Source of the DNA: Maricurvus nonylphenolicus
GTDB taxonomy: Bacteria; Pseudomonadota; Gammaproteobacteria; Pseudomonadales; Cellvibrionaceae
Assembly: GCF_042854845.1 (NCBI RefSeq)
Contig: NZ_AP031498.1
Coordinates: 3,038,001-3,102,000 of the forward strand
Length of the DNA: 64,000 nt
Direction: 5' to 3'
Shown here in pieces: positions 16,025 to 25,134 of the stretch (positions are counted from its first letter, which is position 1; each line of letters starts with the position of its first letter). A program made the position numbers and the translations under genes. The notes beneath the pieces are model-generated. The model ran no database searches. It saw only the letters and a list, made by a program, of their open reading frames with translations, and was not told the DNA's origin.

Positions 16025-17959
16025 TTACTCAGAAGCTTCAGCCTCAATACGACCGTGATTGGCCACATCACCCTCCAAATGGGCAACAAAGCTATCGAGG
16101 GACATAGAACCCAGGTCTTCGGCTTTGCGGGTACGGACGTTAACCGTGCCGTTTTCCACCTCTTTATCGCCGACAACCACCAGGTAAGGAACCTTCTGAA
16201 TTGTGTGCTCGCGGATTTTAAAGCCGATCTTCTCGTTTCTCAAGTCAGAAACCACTCGGAAGCCCTTGTTTCTTAAGGTTTCTTCCACTTTTTGCACATA
16301 TTCGGCCTGATTATCCGTAATATTCATGATCACCACCTGTTCTGGCGCCAGCCAGGTGGGGAAAGCCCCCTCATAGTGCTCGATCAAAATACCGATAAAA
16401 CGCTCAAATGAACCCAGAATTGCGCGGTGCAACATCACAGGAGTCTGACGAGAGCCATCTTCGGCCACAAACTGGGCATCCAGACGGCCCGGCATGGAGA
16501 AATCCACCTGAATAGTGCCACACTGCCATACACGGCCCAGGCAGTCTTTCAGGGAGAATTCGATCTTAGGCCCATAGAAGGCGCCCTCGCCCGGCAGATA
16601 CTCAAAGGCCAGACCTTTGCTATCCAGGGCATCAGCCAGCGCTTTCTCAGCCTTATCCCAGTCAGCATCGCTACCTACACGCTGCTCAGGGCGGGTCGAC
16701 AGACGGATAATCACGTCACTAAAGCCGAAATCCTCATACACGCTGTAGAGCAAATCGGTAAATACGGACACTTCTTCCTGAATCTGGTCTTCAGAACAGA
16801 AGATATGGGCATCATCCTGGGTAAAGCCACGCACACGCATAATGCCCTGCAGGGTACCTGAGGCCTCATTACGGTGACAGGAGCCAAACTCGGCCAAGCG
16901 CAGTGGCAGATCGCGGTAGCTCTTCAGGCCCTGGTTGAATACCTGGATATGACACGGACAGTTCATGGGCTTAACCGCATAGTCACGGGATTCGGACTCT
17001 ACGGTAAACATGTTCTCGCGGAACTTGTCCCAATGGCCGGACTTCTCCCACAGGGTGCGATCAACAATCTGTGGCGTCTTAATCTCCTGATAGCCGTTAT
17101 CGCGCTGTACGCGACGCATATATTCTTCTACGGCGGTGTAGATGGCCCAACCTTTCGGGTGCCAGAACACCATACCAGTGGCCTCTTCCTGCAAATGGAA
17201 CAGGTCAAACTTCTTGCCCAGTTTACGGTGGTCACGCTTCACGGCCTCTTCCAGGAAGCGTAAGTGCGCCTTCAGAGCCTTCTTATCAGCAAAAGCAGTG
17301 CCGTAAACACGCTGCAGCATCTTGTTGTCGCTGTCGCCGCGCCAGTAGGCACCGGACACACGCATCAGCTTAAAGTGGTGACAGAACTTCATGTTAGGCA
17401 CATGGGGGCCACGACACATGTCGATATATTCTTCATGATGGTACAGGCCTGGCTGATCATCCTTGGCAATATCGCGATCCAGGATTTCCATCTTGTAGCT
17501 CTCACCACGACTTTCGAAGGTATCGCGGGCTTCTTGCCAGCTCACCTTCTTCTTCACCACGTCGTAATTGGTCTTGGCCAGCTCCAGCATGCGCTTTTCA
17601 AGCTTCTCGACGTCTTCATCGGTCAACATATGGTCGAGATCGATATCGTAGTAGAAACCGTTTTCGATGGTGGGACCAATGGCCATTTTGGCGTCCGGGT
17701 ACAGCTGCTTCAGCGCATGACCCAATAAGTGAGCACAGGAGTGGCGAATAATCTCCAGACCATCTTCATCTTTGGCGGTCAGGATTGACAGTTCGGCATC
17801 GTTTTCGATCATGTCGTGCGCATCAACGCGCTCGCCATTGACGCGGCCAGCAATGGTTGCCTTAGCCAAACCAGGGCCAATATCGGCAGCAACTTGCATG
17901 ACAGAAACAGGGGCGTCGAATTCGCGTTGGGAACCGTCAGGGAGAGTAATAACAGGCAT
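16025..17959 (-). CDS. thrS: Threonyl-tRNA synthetase
   Basis: The protein is 644 aa, the expected length. An N-terminal TGS domain (1 to about 62) is followed by the editing domain with HSCAHLLGHALKQLYP, and then the class II core with MNCPCHIQVF (zinc Cys), FGSCHRNEASG (motif 2) and HRAILGSFERFIGILIEHYEG (motif 3). The C-terminal anticodon-binding domain carries VVVGDKEVENGTV. AGGA lies about 6 bases before the ATG. It heads the thrS-infC-rpmI-rplT-pheST-ihfA operon. A TATAAT-like hexamer lies on the minus strand at 18092-18097, but no good -35 is seen. Confidence 0.99.
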   Translation of the reverse strand: MPVITLPDGSQREFDAPVSVMQVAADIGPGLAKATIAGRVNGERVDAHDMIENDAELSILTAKDEDGLEIIRHSCAHLLGHALKQLYPDAKMAIGPTIENGFYYDIDLDHMLTDEDVEKLEKRMLELAKTNYDVVKKKVSWQEARDTFESRGESYKMEILDRDIAKDDQPGLYHHEEYIDMCRGPHVPNMKFCHHFKLMRVSGAYWRGDSDNKMLQRVYGTAFADKKALKAHLRFLEEAVKRDHRKLGKKFDLFHLQEEATGMVFWHPKGWAIYTAVEEYMRRVQRDNGYQEIKTPQIVDRTLWEKSGHWDKFRENMFTVESESRDYAVKPMNCPCHIQVFNQGLKSYRDLPLRLAEFGSCHRNEASGTLQGIMRVRGFTQDDAHIFCSEDQIQEEVSVFTDLLYSVYEDFGFSDVIIRLSTRPEQRVGSDADWDKAEKALADALDSKGLAFEYLPGEGAFYGPKIEFSLKDCLGRVWQCGTIQVDFSMPGRLDAQFVAEDGSRQTPVMLHRAILGSFERFIGILIEHYEGAFPTWLAPEQVVIMNITDNQAEYVQKVEETLRNKGFRVVSDLRNEKIGFKIREHTIQKVPYLVVVGDKEVENGTVNVRTRKAEDLGSMSLDSFVAHLEGDVANHGRIEAEASE

Positions 17960-18177
17960 GGTGCGTCCTAATGTCAGTGGTGACCCTTACGAGAGGCCAC
18001 GTGAGCTAAATCCAATATGGAAAAATCATCCTCAGCTCAACATATCGGCAGAAGCCGCTATTTGCCAAGCAGGGAAATTGAAAGGGAACGGATTATAAAG
18101 AAGTCCCTGGCGGCTAGCTACCTTCTCAGACAAATCAAGAGAGTAACCAGCCCCAGGCAAATACAGATAGAGGGATA

Positions 18178-19278
18178 TTAGCGACTGGCGTCGTCGAGAT
18201 TGGCCAGCGCCCAATCCAGAATCTGGCCGTAGCGCTCAGGCAAATACTGGCGCAACGCCTCCAGAGGCTCTTCCAAATGGCCAACATGGTCGCGAGTAAA
18301 GTTGATATGCCCTACTTTACGGCCTGGACGCACCTCTTTGCCGTACCAGTACGGCTCTGAGCCTGGAATTGACCACCAACGCTTGTCGTAATCGGTGCCC
18401 AGCAGGTTGATCATCACACTTTGGTTTTTAACACGCGGTTGCACCAACGGCAAACCGGTAATCGCACGCACATGGCTTTCAAACTGACTTACACTTGCGC
18501 CAGCTTGAGTCCAATGAGCGGTGTTATGAACGCGAGGCGCCAACTCATTAATCATCAACTTATCGCCAACACGGAAGCACTCCATGGCCATCACGCCAAC
18601 ATAATTAAGCTCTTCCATCAGCTTGCCCAGCATAGCTTCGGCCTGGGACTGAAGATGCTTAATACGATCCAGCGGTGCAATAGAAGCGGTCAACACACCA
18701 TCAACCTGCAGCGTAAGCGCCAGTGGATAGAAGAACACCTCACCGCCCTCGCCACGTACACCGACCAGAGACACCTCCTCATCGAAGTTAATGCCCTGCT
18801 CTACGATGGCTTCGTTACGCCAATCATCTGGAATTTGTGTACTTTCTGCCTCTTTAAGCCAAAATTGACCCTTGCCGTCATAACCACCAGTGCGGCGCTT
18901 CATCAAAGCACGCCCACCAAAACGCTGGTAGACCTCTTCAGCACTTAGCGCATCATCAACCAGGCACCAAGGTGAAGTAGAAAGCGACAGGCCATCCATC
19001 AGCTGCTTTTGGGTAAAACGATCCGCCAAACGACCAAAGACATCGCGATTAACAAAGTTAGGATGAGCCGCTAAAGCTTCAGTTACCGGCGTATCCGGCC
19101 ACAGCTCACGCTCGGCCGTCACAATATCATCCGGCTGCAGATCAGGAACCACACCGGATTCGATATCCACCGGTTCAATATCCACATCCAACGGCATAGC
19201 AGCATGGGCCAACATGGCACCCAACTGACCGTGACCTAAAACCCAGACTTTATTCATGACAACTTCGTTATGCGACAT
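18178..19278 (-). CDS. purK: 5-(carboxyamino)imidazole ribonucleotide synthase
   Basis: The protein is 366 aa with an ATP-grasp fold. The N-terminal pre-ATP-grasp motif is VWVLGHGQLGAML, the central part has RALMKRRTGGYDGKGQF and EQGINFDEEVSLV, and the metal site is NELAPRVHNTAHWTQ. It converts AIR, ATP and bicarbonate to N5-CAIR in purine synthesis. GGAG lies 9 bases before the ATG at 19278. It is downstream of purE on the same strand, separated by a palindromic repeat. Confidence 0.97.
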   Translation of the reverse strand: MSHNEVVMNKVWVLGHGQLGAMLAHAAMPLDVDIEPVDIESGVVPDLQPDDIVTAERELWPDTPVTEALAAHPNFVNRDVFGRLADRFTQKQLMDGLSLSTSPWCLVDDALSAEEVYQRFGGRALMKRRTGGYDGKGQFWLKEAESTQIPDDWRNEAIVEQGINFDEEVSLVGVRGEGGEVFFYPLALTLQVDGVLTASIAPLDRIKHLQSQAEAMLGKLMEELNYVGVMAMECFRVGDKLMINELAPRVHNTAHWTQAGASVSQFESHVRAITGLPLVQPRVKNQSVMINLLGTDYDKRWWSIPGSEPYWYGKEVRPGRKVGHINFTRDHVGHLEEPLEALRQYLPERYGQILDWALANLDDASR

Positions 19279-19303
19279 TAATACTCACTCCAACCCCGCA
19301 ACC

Positions 19304-19401
19304 TGTCATTGCGAGGAGCGCCAGCGACGCGGCAATCCATTGTTAGCACAAGCAATAATCATCATCACAAGCTGGATCGCCACGCTGCGCTCGCGATGAC
19401 A
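19304..19401. repeat. Palindromic REP-like element between purE and purK
   Basis: Left arm 19304-19339 (starting TGTCATTGCGAGGAGCG) and right arm 19372-19401 (ending CTCGCGATGACA) are imperfect inverted copies of each other, separated by about 32 AT-rich bases. The GTCATTGCGAG...GCAATCCA form is a dispersed intergenic repeat known in many proteobacterial genomes. In the purEK transcript it would fold into a long hairpin. Confidence 0.75.
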
Positions 19402-19407
19402 AAAGAA

Positions 19408-19908
19408 TTAAACCCGCGGATCCGGACCATCCAAAATGGTTTTGGTCTGCTCTTCACGGAAAGCATCAATACGTGCCGCCAAATCAGCATCGCTATTAGC
19501 CAAAATCTGCGCCGCCATCAGGCCAGCATTAAACGCACCCGCACCACCAATGGCCAAAGTACCCACAGAAACACCACGTGGCATCTGCACAATAGAAAGA
19601 AGACTGTCCTGACCGCTCAGCGCTTTACTCTGCACAGGCACACCCAGCACAGGCAAACGGGTTTTGGACGCAGCCATACCCGGCAAATGCGCAGCACCAC
19701 CAGCACCAGCCACAATCACCTCAAAGCCGTTATCCACCGCAGAACCGGCAAACTCCATCAACTTATCCGGGGTACGATGGGCAGAAACCACCTCAACATG
19801 ATAGGCCACACCCAGTTTATCCAGGATATCGGCAGCTTCTTTCATGGTGGGCCAATCGCTCTTGGACCCCATAATAATGGCAACTTTAGGCTTATCAGTC
19901 GCAGCCAT
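19408..19908 (-). CDS. purE: N5-carboxyaminoimidazole ribonucleotide mutase
   Basis: The protein is 166 aa from the ATG at 19908, close to the usual 160-170. An in-frame GTG four codons upstream is less likely. GSKSDWPTM, VSAHRTPDKL and GAGGAAHLPGMAA are the class I PurE active-site motifs, followed by the GVPVQSKALSGQDSLLSI loop. It converts N5-CAIR to CAIR, the product of PurK being its substrate. Together with purK it forms a two-gene operon. Confidence 0.97.
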   Translation of the reverse strand: MAATDKPKVAIIMGSKSDWPTMKEAADILDKLGVAYHVEVVSAHRTPDKLMEFAGSAVDNGFEVIVAGAGGAAHLPGMAASKTRLPVLGVPVQSKALSGQDSLLSIVQMPRGVSVGTLAIGGAGAFNAGLMAAQILANSDADLAARIDAFREEQTKTILDGPDPRV

Positions 19909-19961
19909 AGCAATTCTCACTCTTCATATAATGGAAAGCCCGGTTTTGAGCCATCCCAAAC

Positions 19962-19985
19962 GAAAAAACCCGCCATACAGCGGGT
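19962..19985 (-). terminator. Intrinsic terminator of tRNA-Val
   Basis: Stem ACCCGC/GCGGGT (19968-19973 with 19980-19985) is followed on the minus strand by six T. It lies 45 bases after the tRNA 3' end and before the purE start. Confidence 0.75.
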
Positions 19986-20029
19986 ATTTTACGGGTAAAC
20001 GTCGTCAAACACGCCATTTACTACAAATG

Positions 20030-20106
<77 letters not shown>

Positions 20107-20221
20107 AAAGTCTTTCTATATCATGGGGTTAGCGCTTGTTTTTAGGTTAACCCCTGAAAGAGGCGCGTACTTTATCAGGGGTTGTTTTGGCTGGCAAGTC
20201 CTAGCCCACTGATAATTTGGC

Positions 20222-20995
20222 CTACTCTTGCCTGGCACGGTAGTTTTTAACTGCGTGGCGAATAAAGACAACAAAAAGACCCAGAATACCACCCAAAACA
20301 ATAGACACAGTCCATATCAATTTAGGCCTAGGTGATATAGGGGTCACAGGTTCAACAGCGGGCTTAACAATATTGATACCTTTAAACCCGTCAACCATCT
20401 GAAGCTGCGATACACGCGCCTTAAGCAAAACCAGCCCTTTCTGCAATTCAGCTCGGGCTGTCGGCTCAGCCAACCTCACGAAATCGGACTTTAATTGTTG
20501 CTCCAAAGCACTTACCTGCCCTCCTAAGAGCTCTATATAAGCCCCCTTAAAACGCTCCACGGCTTCTCCAGATACAGCTTCCAACAATTGATTTAGCTGC
20601 CCTGCAACCCTTTGTGGGTTTAATGTATCGATTGACACAGTATAAAGCTTATTGCTCTTGCGAATACTCAGTGGAAGATTTTCAGCCAACACACGCTCCT
20701 GAAACCCCTTATCATTTATAAGAGACTTGGCCTGCTCAGCAAACTCAGAAAGCGCGCCCCCCCCAAGCACAACATGCAAATAACGCAACTCAATTTCAGA
20801 AGCTATCACAAAGCCAGCACTCACACGAAAAACCTTAGGCTTTTGCGACAACCATAAAGCCGACGCGAGAAACGTTAATGAAATAGCACCTGCAACCAAC
20901 CATTTACCAGCCCAAATAATTGCAAACAACCTCACCAAATCAACCTCATCATCCTGATATCGAGAAACCGGCTCTGCCGGAAACGGCTGGTTCAT
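20222..20995 (-). CDS. Wzz-type polysaccharide chain-length regulator
   Basis: The protein is 257 aa from the ATG at 20995, with GGGG 5-6 bases upstream; a GTG four codons earlier is less likely. Two membrane segments frame a periplasmic domain: about 28-50 (LFAIIWAGKWLVAGAISLTF) and near the C terminus (LIWTVSIVLGGILGLFVVFI). A Pro-rich stretch, PAVEPVTPISPRPK, just before the second helix is the classical Wzz signature. It is shorter than typical Wzz proteins (about 325-350 aa). In the inner membrane it controls O-antigen modal length. It lies beside the polysaccharide locus, separated by tRNA-Asn. Confidence 0.85.
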   Translation of the reverse strand: MNQPFPAEPVSRYQDDEVDLVRLFAIIWAGKWLVAGAISLTFLASALWLSQKPKVFRVSAGFVIASEIELRYLHVVLGGGALSEFAEQAKSLINDKGFQERVLAENLPLSIRKSNKLYTVSIDTLNPQRVAGQLNQLLEAVSGEAVERFKGAYIELLGGQVSALEQQLKSDFVRLAEPTARAELQKGLVLLKARVSQLQMVDGFKGINIVKPAVEPVTPISPRPKLIWTVSIVLGGILGLFVVFIRHAVKNYRARQE

Positions 20996-21194
20996 ATAAT
21001 CCCCCACAACCTAACTCTAATTACCTTTACATCCATAAGTGTGCCGACAACACCAAGTTGTTACATAGGCGCTATCCTCGAAAAGCTACTCTACCCCACC
21101 CCTAGCAAACGCGCAAATGTAAGACGCACATAAAAACATCAAAAAGTGCTTATAAATCAGCCAGTTAATTTATTTATTTTTTTAAAAATAAGGG

Positions 21195-21221
21195 TTGACG
21201 CCAACCAACCACGGCTATAAT
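21195..21221 (+). promoter_or_regulatory. Sigma-70-type promoter of tRNA-Asn
   Basis: -35 TTGACG at 21195-21200 and -10 TATAAT at 21216-21221 are 15 bases apart, or 17 if TAATAT at 21218 is used. They lie about 40 bases before the tRNA. Confidence 0.7.
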
Positions 21222-21261
21222 ATACGCGCCATCTTAAGCCACAGCGCAAGAGACAACCAAT

Positions 21262-21337
21262 TCCGCCTTAGCTCAGTTGGTAGAGCAAATGACTGTTAAT
21301 CATTGGGTCGCTGGTTCGAGCCCAGCAGGCGGAGCCA
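21262..21337 (+). tRNA. tRNA-Asn (anticodon GTT)
   Basis: The tRNA is 76 nt with an encoded CCA. The acceptor stem pairs TCCGCCT with AGGCGGA and the anticodon loop is CTGTTAA, giving GTT. A tRNA-Asn next to a wbpM-like gene also marks the end of the Pseudomonas aeruginosa O-antigen locus. Confidence 0.97.
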
Positions 21338-21343
21338 AACACG

Positions 21344-21375
21344 AAAGCCGACGTGAAAACGTCGGCTTTTTTTTT
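21344..21375 (+). terminator. Intrinsic terminator of tRNA-Asn
   Basis: An 11-bp stem AAAGCCGACGT/ACGTCGGCTTT with a GAAA tetraloop is followed by a run of T. Confidence 0.9.
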
Positions 21376-21455
21376 ACTCATTAATAGCTAATGAAAAAGG
21401 ATAGCAACTCAGCTATCCTAGCCAACAAATCAACTAGGCAAGGGACAACAAATCC

Positions 21456-23356
21456 ATGCTGTCTAACCTATTAGACGCCAACAGGTCTACAAAACGCCTT
21501 ATATCGGTTGTATACGATCTAACTGCACTACTGATTGCCTTATACCTCAGCCTCTCTTTACGCTATGGACAGCTTATCCTCCCAATAAGTGCAGAGATAG
21601 CCGCATGCTTTGCTGCCACAGTTTTTACTGCGGCTGTTATCTTCAGCAAGCTGAAGCTTTATAAAATCATTATTCGCTATGATCAGGACAGCGCCTTACA
21701 AACCCTAGCCATTGGCCTATCAACTGCTGCCATAATCTACAGCACAAGCAGCTTTTTTTTAAGGGCTGACATACCTCGCTCATCCCCCATCATTTTCTTT
21801 ATTTGCGCGATGGGCCTACTCTCAATGCCAAGGCTATTAACAAAGCGGGCCTCCAAATACGAACGGCAGGCAAGCAGAAACAACGATCAAGAAAGAATTA
21901 AGTCTGTCATAGTTTATGGTGCAGGACACAGCGGTTATGAACTAGCCCAAAACCTGGCCTCCTCCACAAGATTCAAAGTTGTCGCCTTTGTAGATGACAA
22001 CAAGAAGCTTTCAGGCAGCAGGCTATATGGTATTCCAATTCATAAGTCGACAAAACTTAACCGTTTAACAGAACGGCATAGTGTTAATACCGTTCTACTT
22101 GCTCTAGGAAAGGCAACTCGCTCACAGCGAGCAGCCATTATTCAAAAACTAGAAAGCGAGCACTTAAACACGCTATCTATCCCCCCCATCGAAGAAGTTA
22201 TCAATGGTAACGCCCAGATTGGCGATTTAAAACCTGTTGCAATTGAAGACCTTCTCGGGAGAGACCCAGTACCACCACAACCAGAACTAATGTCATCCTG
22301 CATTAGAGGGAAGTCAGTCATGGTAACTGGTGCAGGAGGCTCAATTGGCAGCGAACTTTGCAGACAAATATTAAAACAGGAACCAAGCCAGCTGATACTT
22401 TTTGAGCTTAATGAGTTCAACCTCTACTCTATTGAGCAAGAACTAATAAAAGAGCTAGGACAGTATACAACAAAGACAACTGTGATCCCTGTGATTGGTA
22501 GCATTCTGGATGCAACACTACTCGAAAGCATTGTAAGCCAATATAGAATTCAAACCATATACCACGCGGCAGCCTACAAACACGTCCCATTGGTGGAAGC
22601 CAATATTTGTCAGGGCATTAATAATAATGTTATAGGTACTTACACGTGTGCAAAGGCTGCCATCCAAAGCAATGTGGAATCCTTTATCTTAGTTTCAACA
22701 GACAAAGCAGTACGCCCCACCAACATAATGGGCGCTTCAAAGCGCTTGGCTGAATTAGTATTACAAGGACTAGCAGTACAAGAAACCTGCACAAAATTCA
22801 CCATGGTGCGTTTTGGCAATGTGTTAGGATCATCTGGCTCGGTTGTGCCGTTATTTAAAAAACAAATTAAAGAAAATGGCCCAATCACGGTTACTCACCC
22901 CGACATTATTCGCTACTTTATGACCATCCCGAAGCAGCAGAACTCGTTATTCAAGCAGGCGCACTAGGAAAAGGCGGTGACGTATTAATACTAGACATGG
23001 GTGATCCAGTAAGAATTGCAGACCTAGCCAAGAAAATGGTCCACCTATCGGGGCTAGAAGTTAAATCTGCAGAAACACCAGATGGTGATATTGAAATAAA
23101 GTATACAGGCCTCAGACCAGGCGAGAAGCTCTACGAAGAATTGCTTATTGGTGACAACACCTTCAAGACCCAACACCCTAGAATTCTACGCGCAGAAGAA
23201 CAACTCTCGCCATGGGAAAATATACAAACAATCCTGAACCAGCTGAAATATGCTTGTGAAAATCAGCAACAAGAAGAAGCTAGAAAGATACTTCTCCAAG
23301 CGCCAACCGAATACGCACCTCAAAAGAAAAGAATACAAAGCGATGCTATTTGTTAG
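21456..23356 (+). pseudogene. wbpM: UDP-GlcNAc 4,6-dehydratase (WbpM/PglF/FlaA1 family), broken by a one-base frameshift
   Basis: Two adjacent frames encode one protein. The first (21456-22967) has four N-terminal membrane helices, a first Rossmann motif YGAGHSG at residues 154-160, and the SDR domain with VTGAGGSIG at 290-298, STDKAVRP and MGASK, where Met replaces the usual SDR Tyr as in WbpM. The frame breaks after 22930 (ATCCC|GAA): the expected family sequence, TIP then EAAELVIQAG, continues in another frame and runs on as MGDPVRIADLAKKMVHLSG and GLRPGEKLYEELL to 23356. Restoring one base gives about 633 aa, the family length. The enzyme makes UDP-4-keto-6-deoxy-GlcNAc at the inner membrane for QuiNAc, FucNAc or bacillosamine. 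It may be a true mutation or a sequencing error. The 3' end overlaps the convergent acyltransferase gene by 11 bases. Confidence 0.9.
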
Positions 23357-23888
23357 AAAGGACCTCTGGTAACTCAGGCATGTCGCCCAGACTAACACTG
23401 CCTCTATGGCCTATAACTTTTGCAGGCATTCCAGCTACAATTGAAAAATCAGAAACACTTTTAGTTACTACTGAAGCAGCAGCCACCACAGCTCCGACTC
23501 CTATTTCTCCATCACAGAGGATGTAAGCTCCTGCTCCAATAAAAGCACCCTTCTGGATTGTGATCTTTCCAACTCGAAAGGCATGATCTTCATAGGAAGG
23601 ATCATAAAAATGAGTCAAGATCACCGCCCCTTGAGTAATCATCACATTTGGTTCGATGGTAATATTTTCAGGGAAAACCCCATCGAGCACCACCCCCTTC
23701 CCAATAAAAACTGAGCGCGCATCCGGGATGTTTACCCCCATCAAACGATATAGAAACACCTTAAAACCAGAAGAAAGGGGAACATAATCTATCAATAACC
23801 TCAAAAAATTATTTCGTAAAAGCTTAACACTCTTAAAGTATGACCCTTTACGAGTTTTTCGCGCTGAATAGTACACAGAATCCTTCAC
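23346..23888 (-). CDS. Left-handed beta-helix (hexapeptide) acyltransferase
   Basis: The protein is 180 aa. Residues about 55-165 show hexapeptide repeats (IGKGVVLDGVF, IEPNVMITQGAVILTHF, IQKGAFIGAGAYIL, IGVGAVVAAASVVTKSV), ending SIVAGMPAKVIGHRG, the terminal motif of the Maa/WbbJ O-acetyltransferase group. It probably O- or N-acetylates a sugar of the glycan. The stop lies within the 3' end of the convergent dehydratase gene. It follows the flippase gene after 5 bases in the same operon. Confidence 0.82.
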   Translation of the reverse strand: MKDSVYYSARKTRKGSYFKSVKLLRNNFLRLLIDYVPLSSGFKVFLYRLMGVNIPDARSVFIGKGVVLDGVFPENITIEPNVMITQGAVILTHFYDPSYEDHAFRVGKITIQKGAFIGAGAYILCDGEIGVGAVVAAASVVTKSVSDFSIVAGMPAKVIGHRGSVSLGDMPELPEVLSNK

Positions 23889-23893
23889 ACCTT

Positions 23894-25111
23894 TTACTCA
23901 CCAACTCTCGAATAAACTTTAACCGCACAAAAGACCATCAAAAGAAAAATCACTACTTCTGCAACCACCTTTGACAGCATAATAACAAATGCTCCCTGCC
24001 CATCAAAGTAAAATAAAGCAACAAGAAAAACGGAAAAACCAAAAAAGTATGAGAGAAATATCAACTTTGTATAGCCAAAGACTCGAAAAGCGGAACCTAA
24101 AACCTTGTGATAAATACCAAGAAGTAAAGAAAGTAACTGCAAAAAAACTAATGGATAGAGATGAGAGAAAGATCCTCCATAAATCAACACCAACAATTCT
24201 TCAGAGAAAAAGGTCATCAAACCGAGCAAGGGGGCAAGCATAACAGATAGGAACACGGCTGCACGAAAGAGCATCACCCAGACTGTAGTCGAATCTGATA
24301 TAGCTAATAACTTCCCTGCCTTGACAGGCAAGATATTATCAAGCGATTGATAAACTATATTTAATGGACCCACTAAGTTTTGAGAGGCACGTATTGCGCC
24401 GGCCATTTGCCCACCACAAAGCAACAAAAAACCCTGCAAATTAAACCACTCTAAGAGACCTACTGGAAGCATATGCCGCCCCTGCCCCCAATGGAGCCTA
24501 AGAAGCTCCCAGACTCCACCAAACTTAAACATTGGAGCCCAACCAAAACAATAAGAGACGACAACAGGCAGAAGAGAGGATAGGGCCAAAGCCACAAGAC
24601 TTAACTCTATAGATAATTTCCCCAGAAAGATAAAATAAATAAAAAAAACGGCCAGAACTAATATTCGAGAAACACTATAGAACAATGCCCCCACAGGATT
24701 GTCAATAGCATACAAATACCTTCTATACCACTCTCCAATAGGAACCCCTGCAAGAGCTAACGCTAAAGGTATAATCGACCACTTCAAGGGAAAAAGAAGA
24801 AAAAATAAAAGTGAAACCACAACGGAAAAGCTAAATATTCCAAATGCCCCAATAAACTGCAGACAACTTAACTGCCCTAGATAGTGCTCGCGGGAAGCTT
24901 TAGACTGGAAGGATGACACCATTGTCATCATTGGGACTGAGAATACGGCACCATGAATATAACTAGCCAGTATCACCAAGACAAAGCAAAGAGAAAACAC
25001 TCCAAAAGATTCTAAACCTAGCTCCCGGGCCAAAAGAATCATCAGAGCAAAGTTTGTTAGACTAACAACCCCTTGCTCAGCGAAAGCTAACAAATGCCTT
25101 AGACGCGTCAA
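23894..25111 (-). CDS. Polysaccharide flippase (MOP superfamily, Wzx-like)
   Basis: The protein is 405 aa with about 10-12 hydrophobic segments through its length. The N terminus, LAFAEQGVVSLTNFALMILLARELGLESFGVFSL, has the typical Wzx start: a charged residue in helix 1 followed by a conserved LGxxxFG turn. It would flip lipid-linked repeat units across the inner membrane. It lies between the DegT aminotransferase gene and the acyltransferase gene. It is one of three such proteins in this window. Confidence 0.8.
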   Translation of the reverse strand: MTRLRHLLAFAEQGVVSLTNFALMILLARELGLESFGVFSLCFVLVILASYIHGAVFSVPMMTMVSSFQSKASREHYLGQLSCLQFIGAFGIFSFSVVVSLLFFLLFPLKWSIIPLALALAGVPIGEWYRRYLYAIDNPVGALFYSVSRILVLAVFFIYFIFLGKLSIELSLVALALSSLLPVVVSYCFGWAPMFKFGGVWELLRLHWGQGRHMLPVGLLEWFNLQGFLLLCGGQMAGAIRASQNLVGPLNIVYQSLDNILPVKAGKLLAISDSTTVWVMLFRAAVFLSVMLAPLLGLMTFFSEELLVLIYGGSFSHLYPLVFLQLLSLLLGIYHKVLGSAFRVFGYTKLIFLSYFFGFSVFLVALFYFDGQGAFVIMLSKVVAEVVIFLLMVFCAVKVYSRVGE

Positions 25112-25134
25112 AACTTAACCCTTGATAGCTGCCA

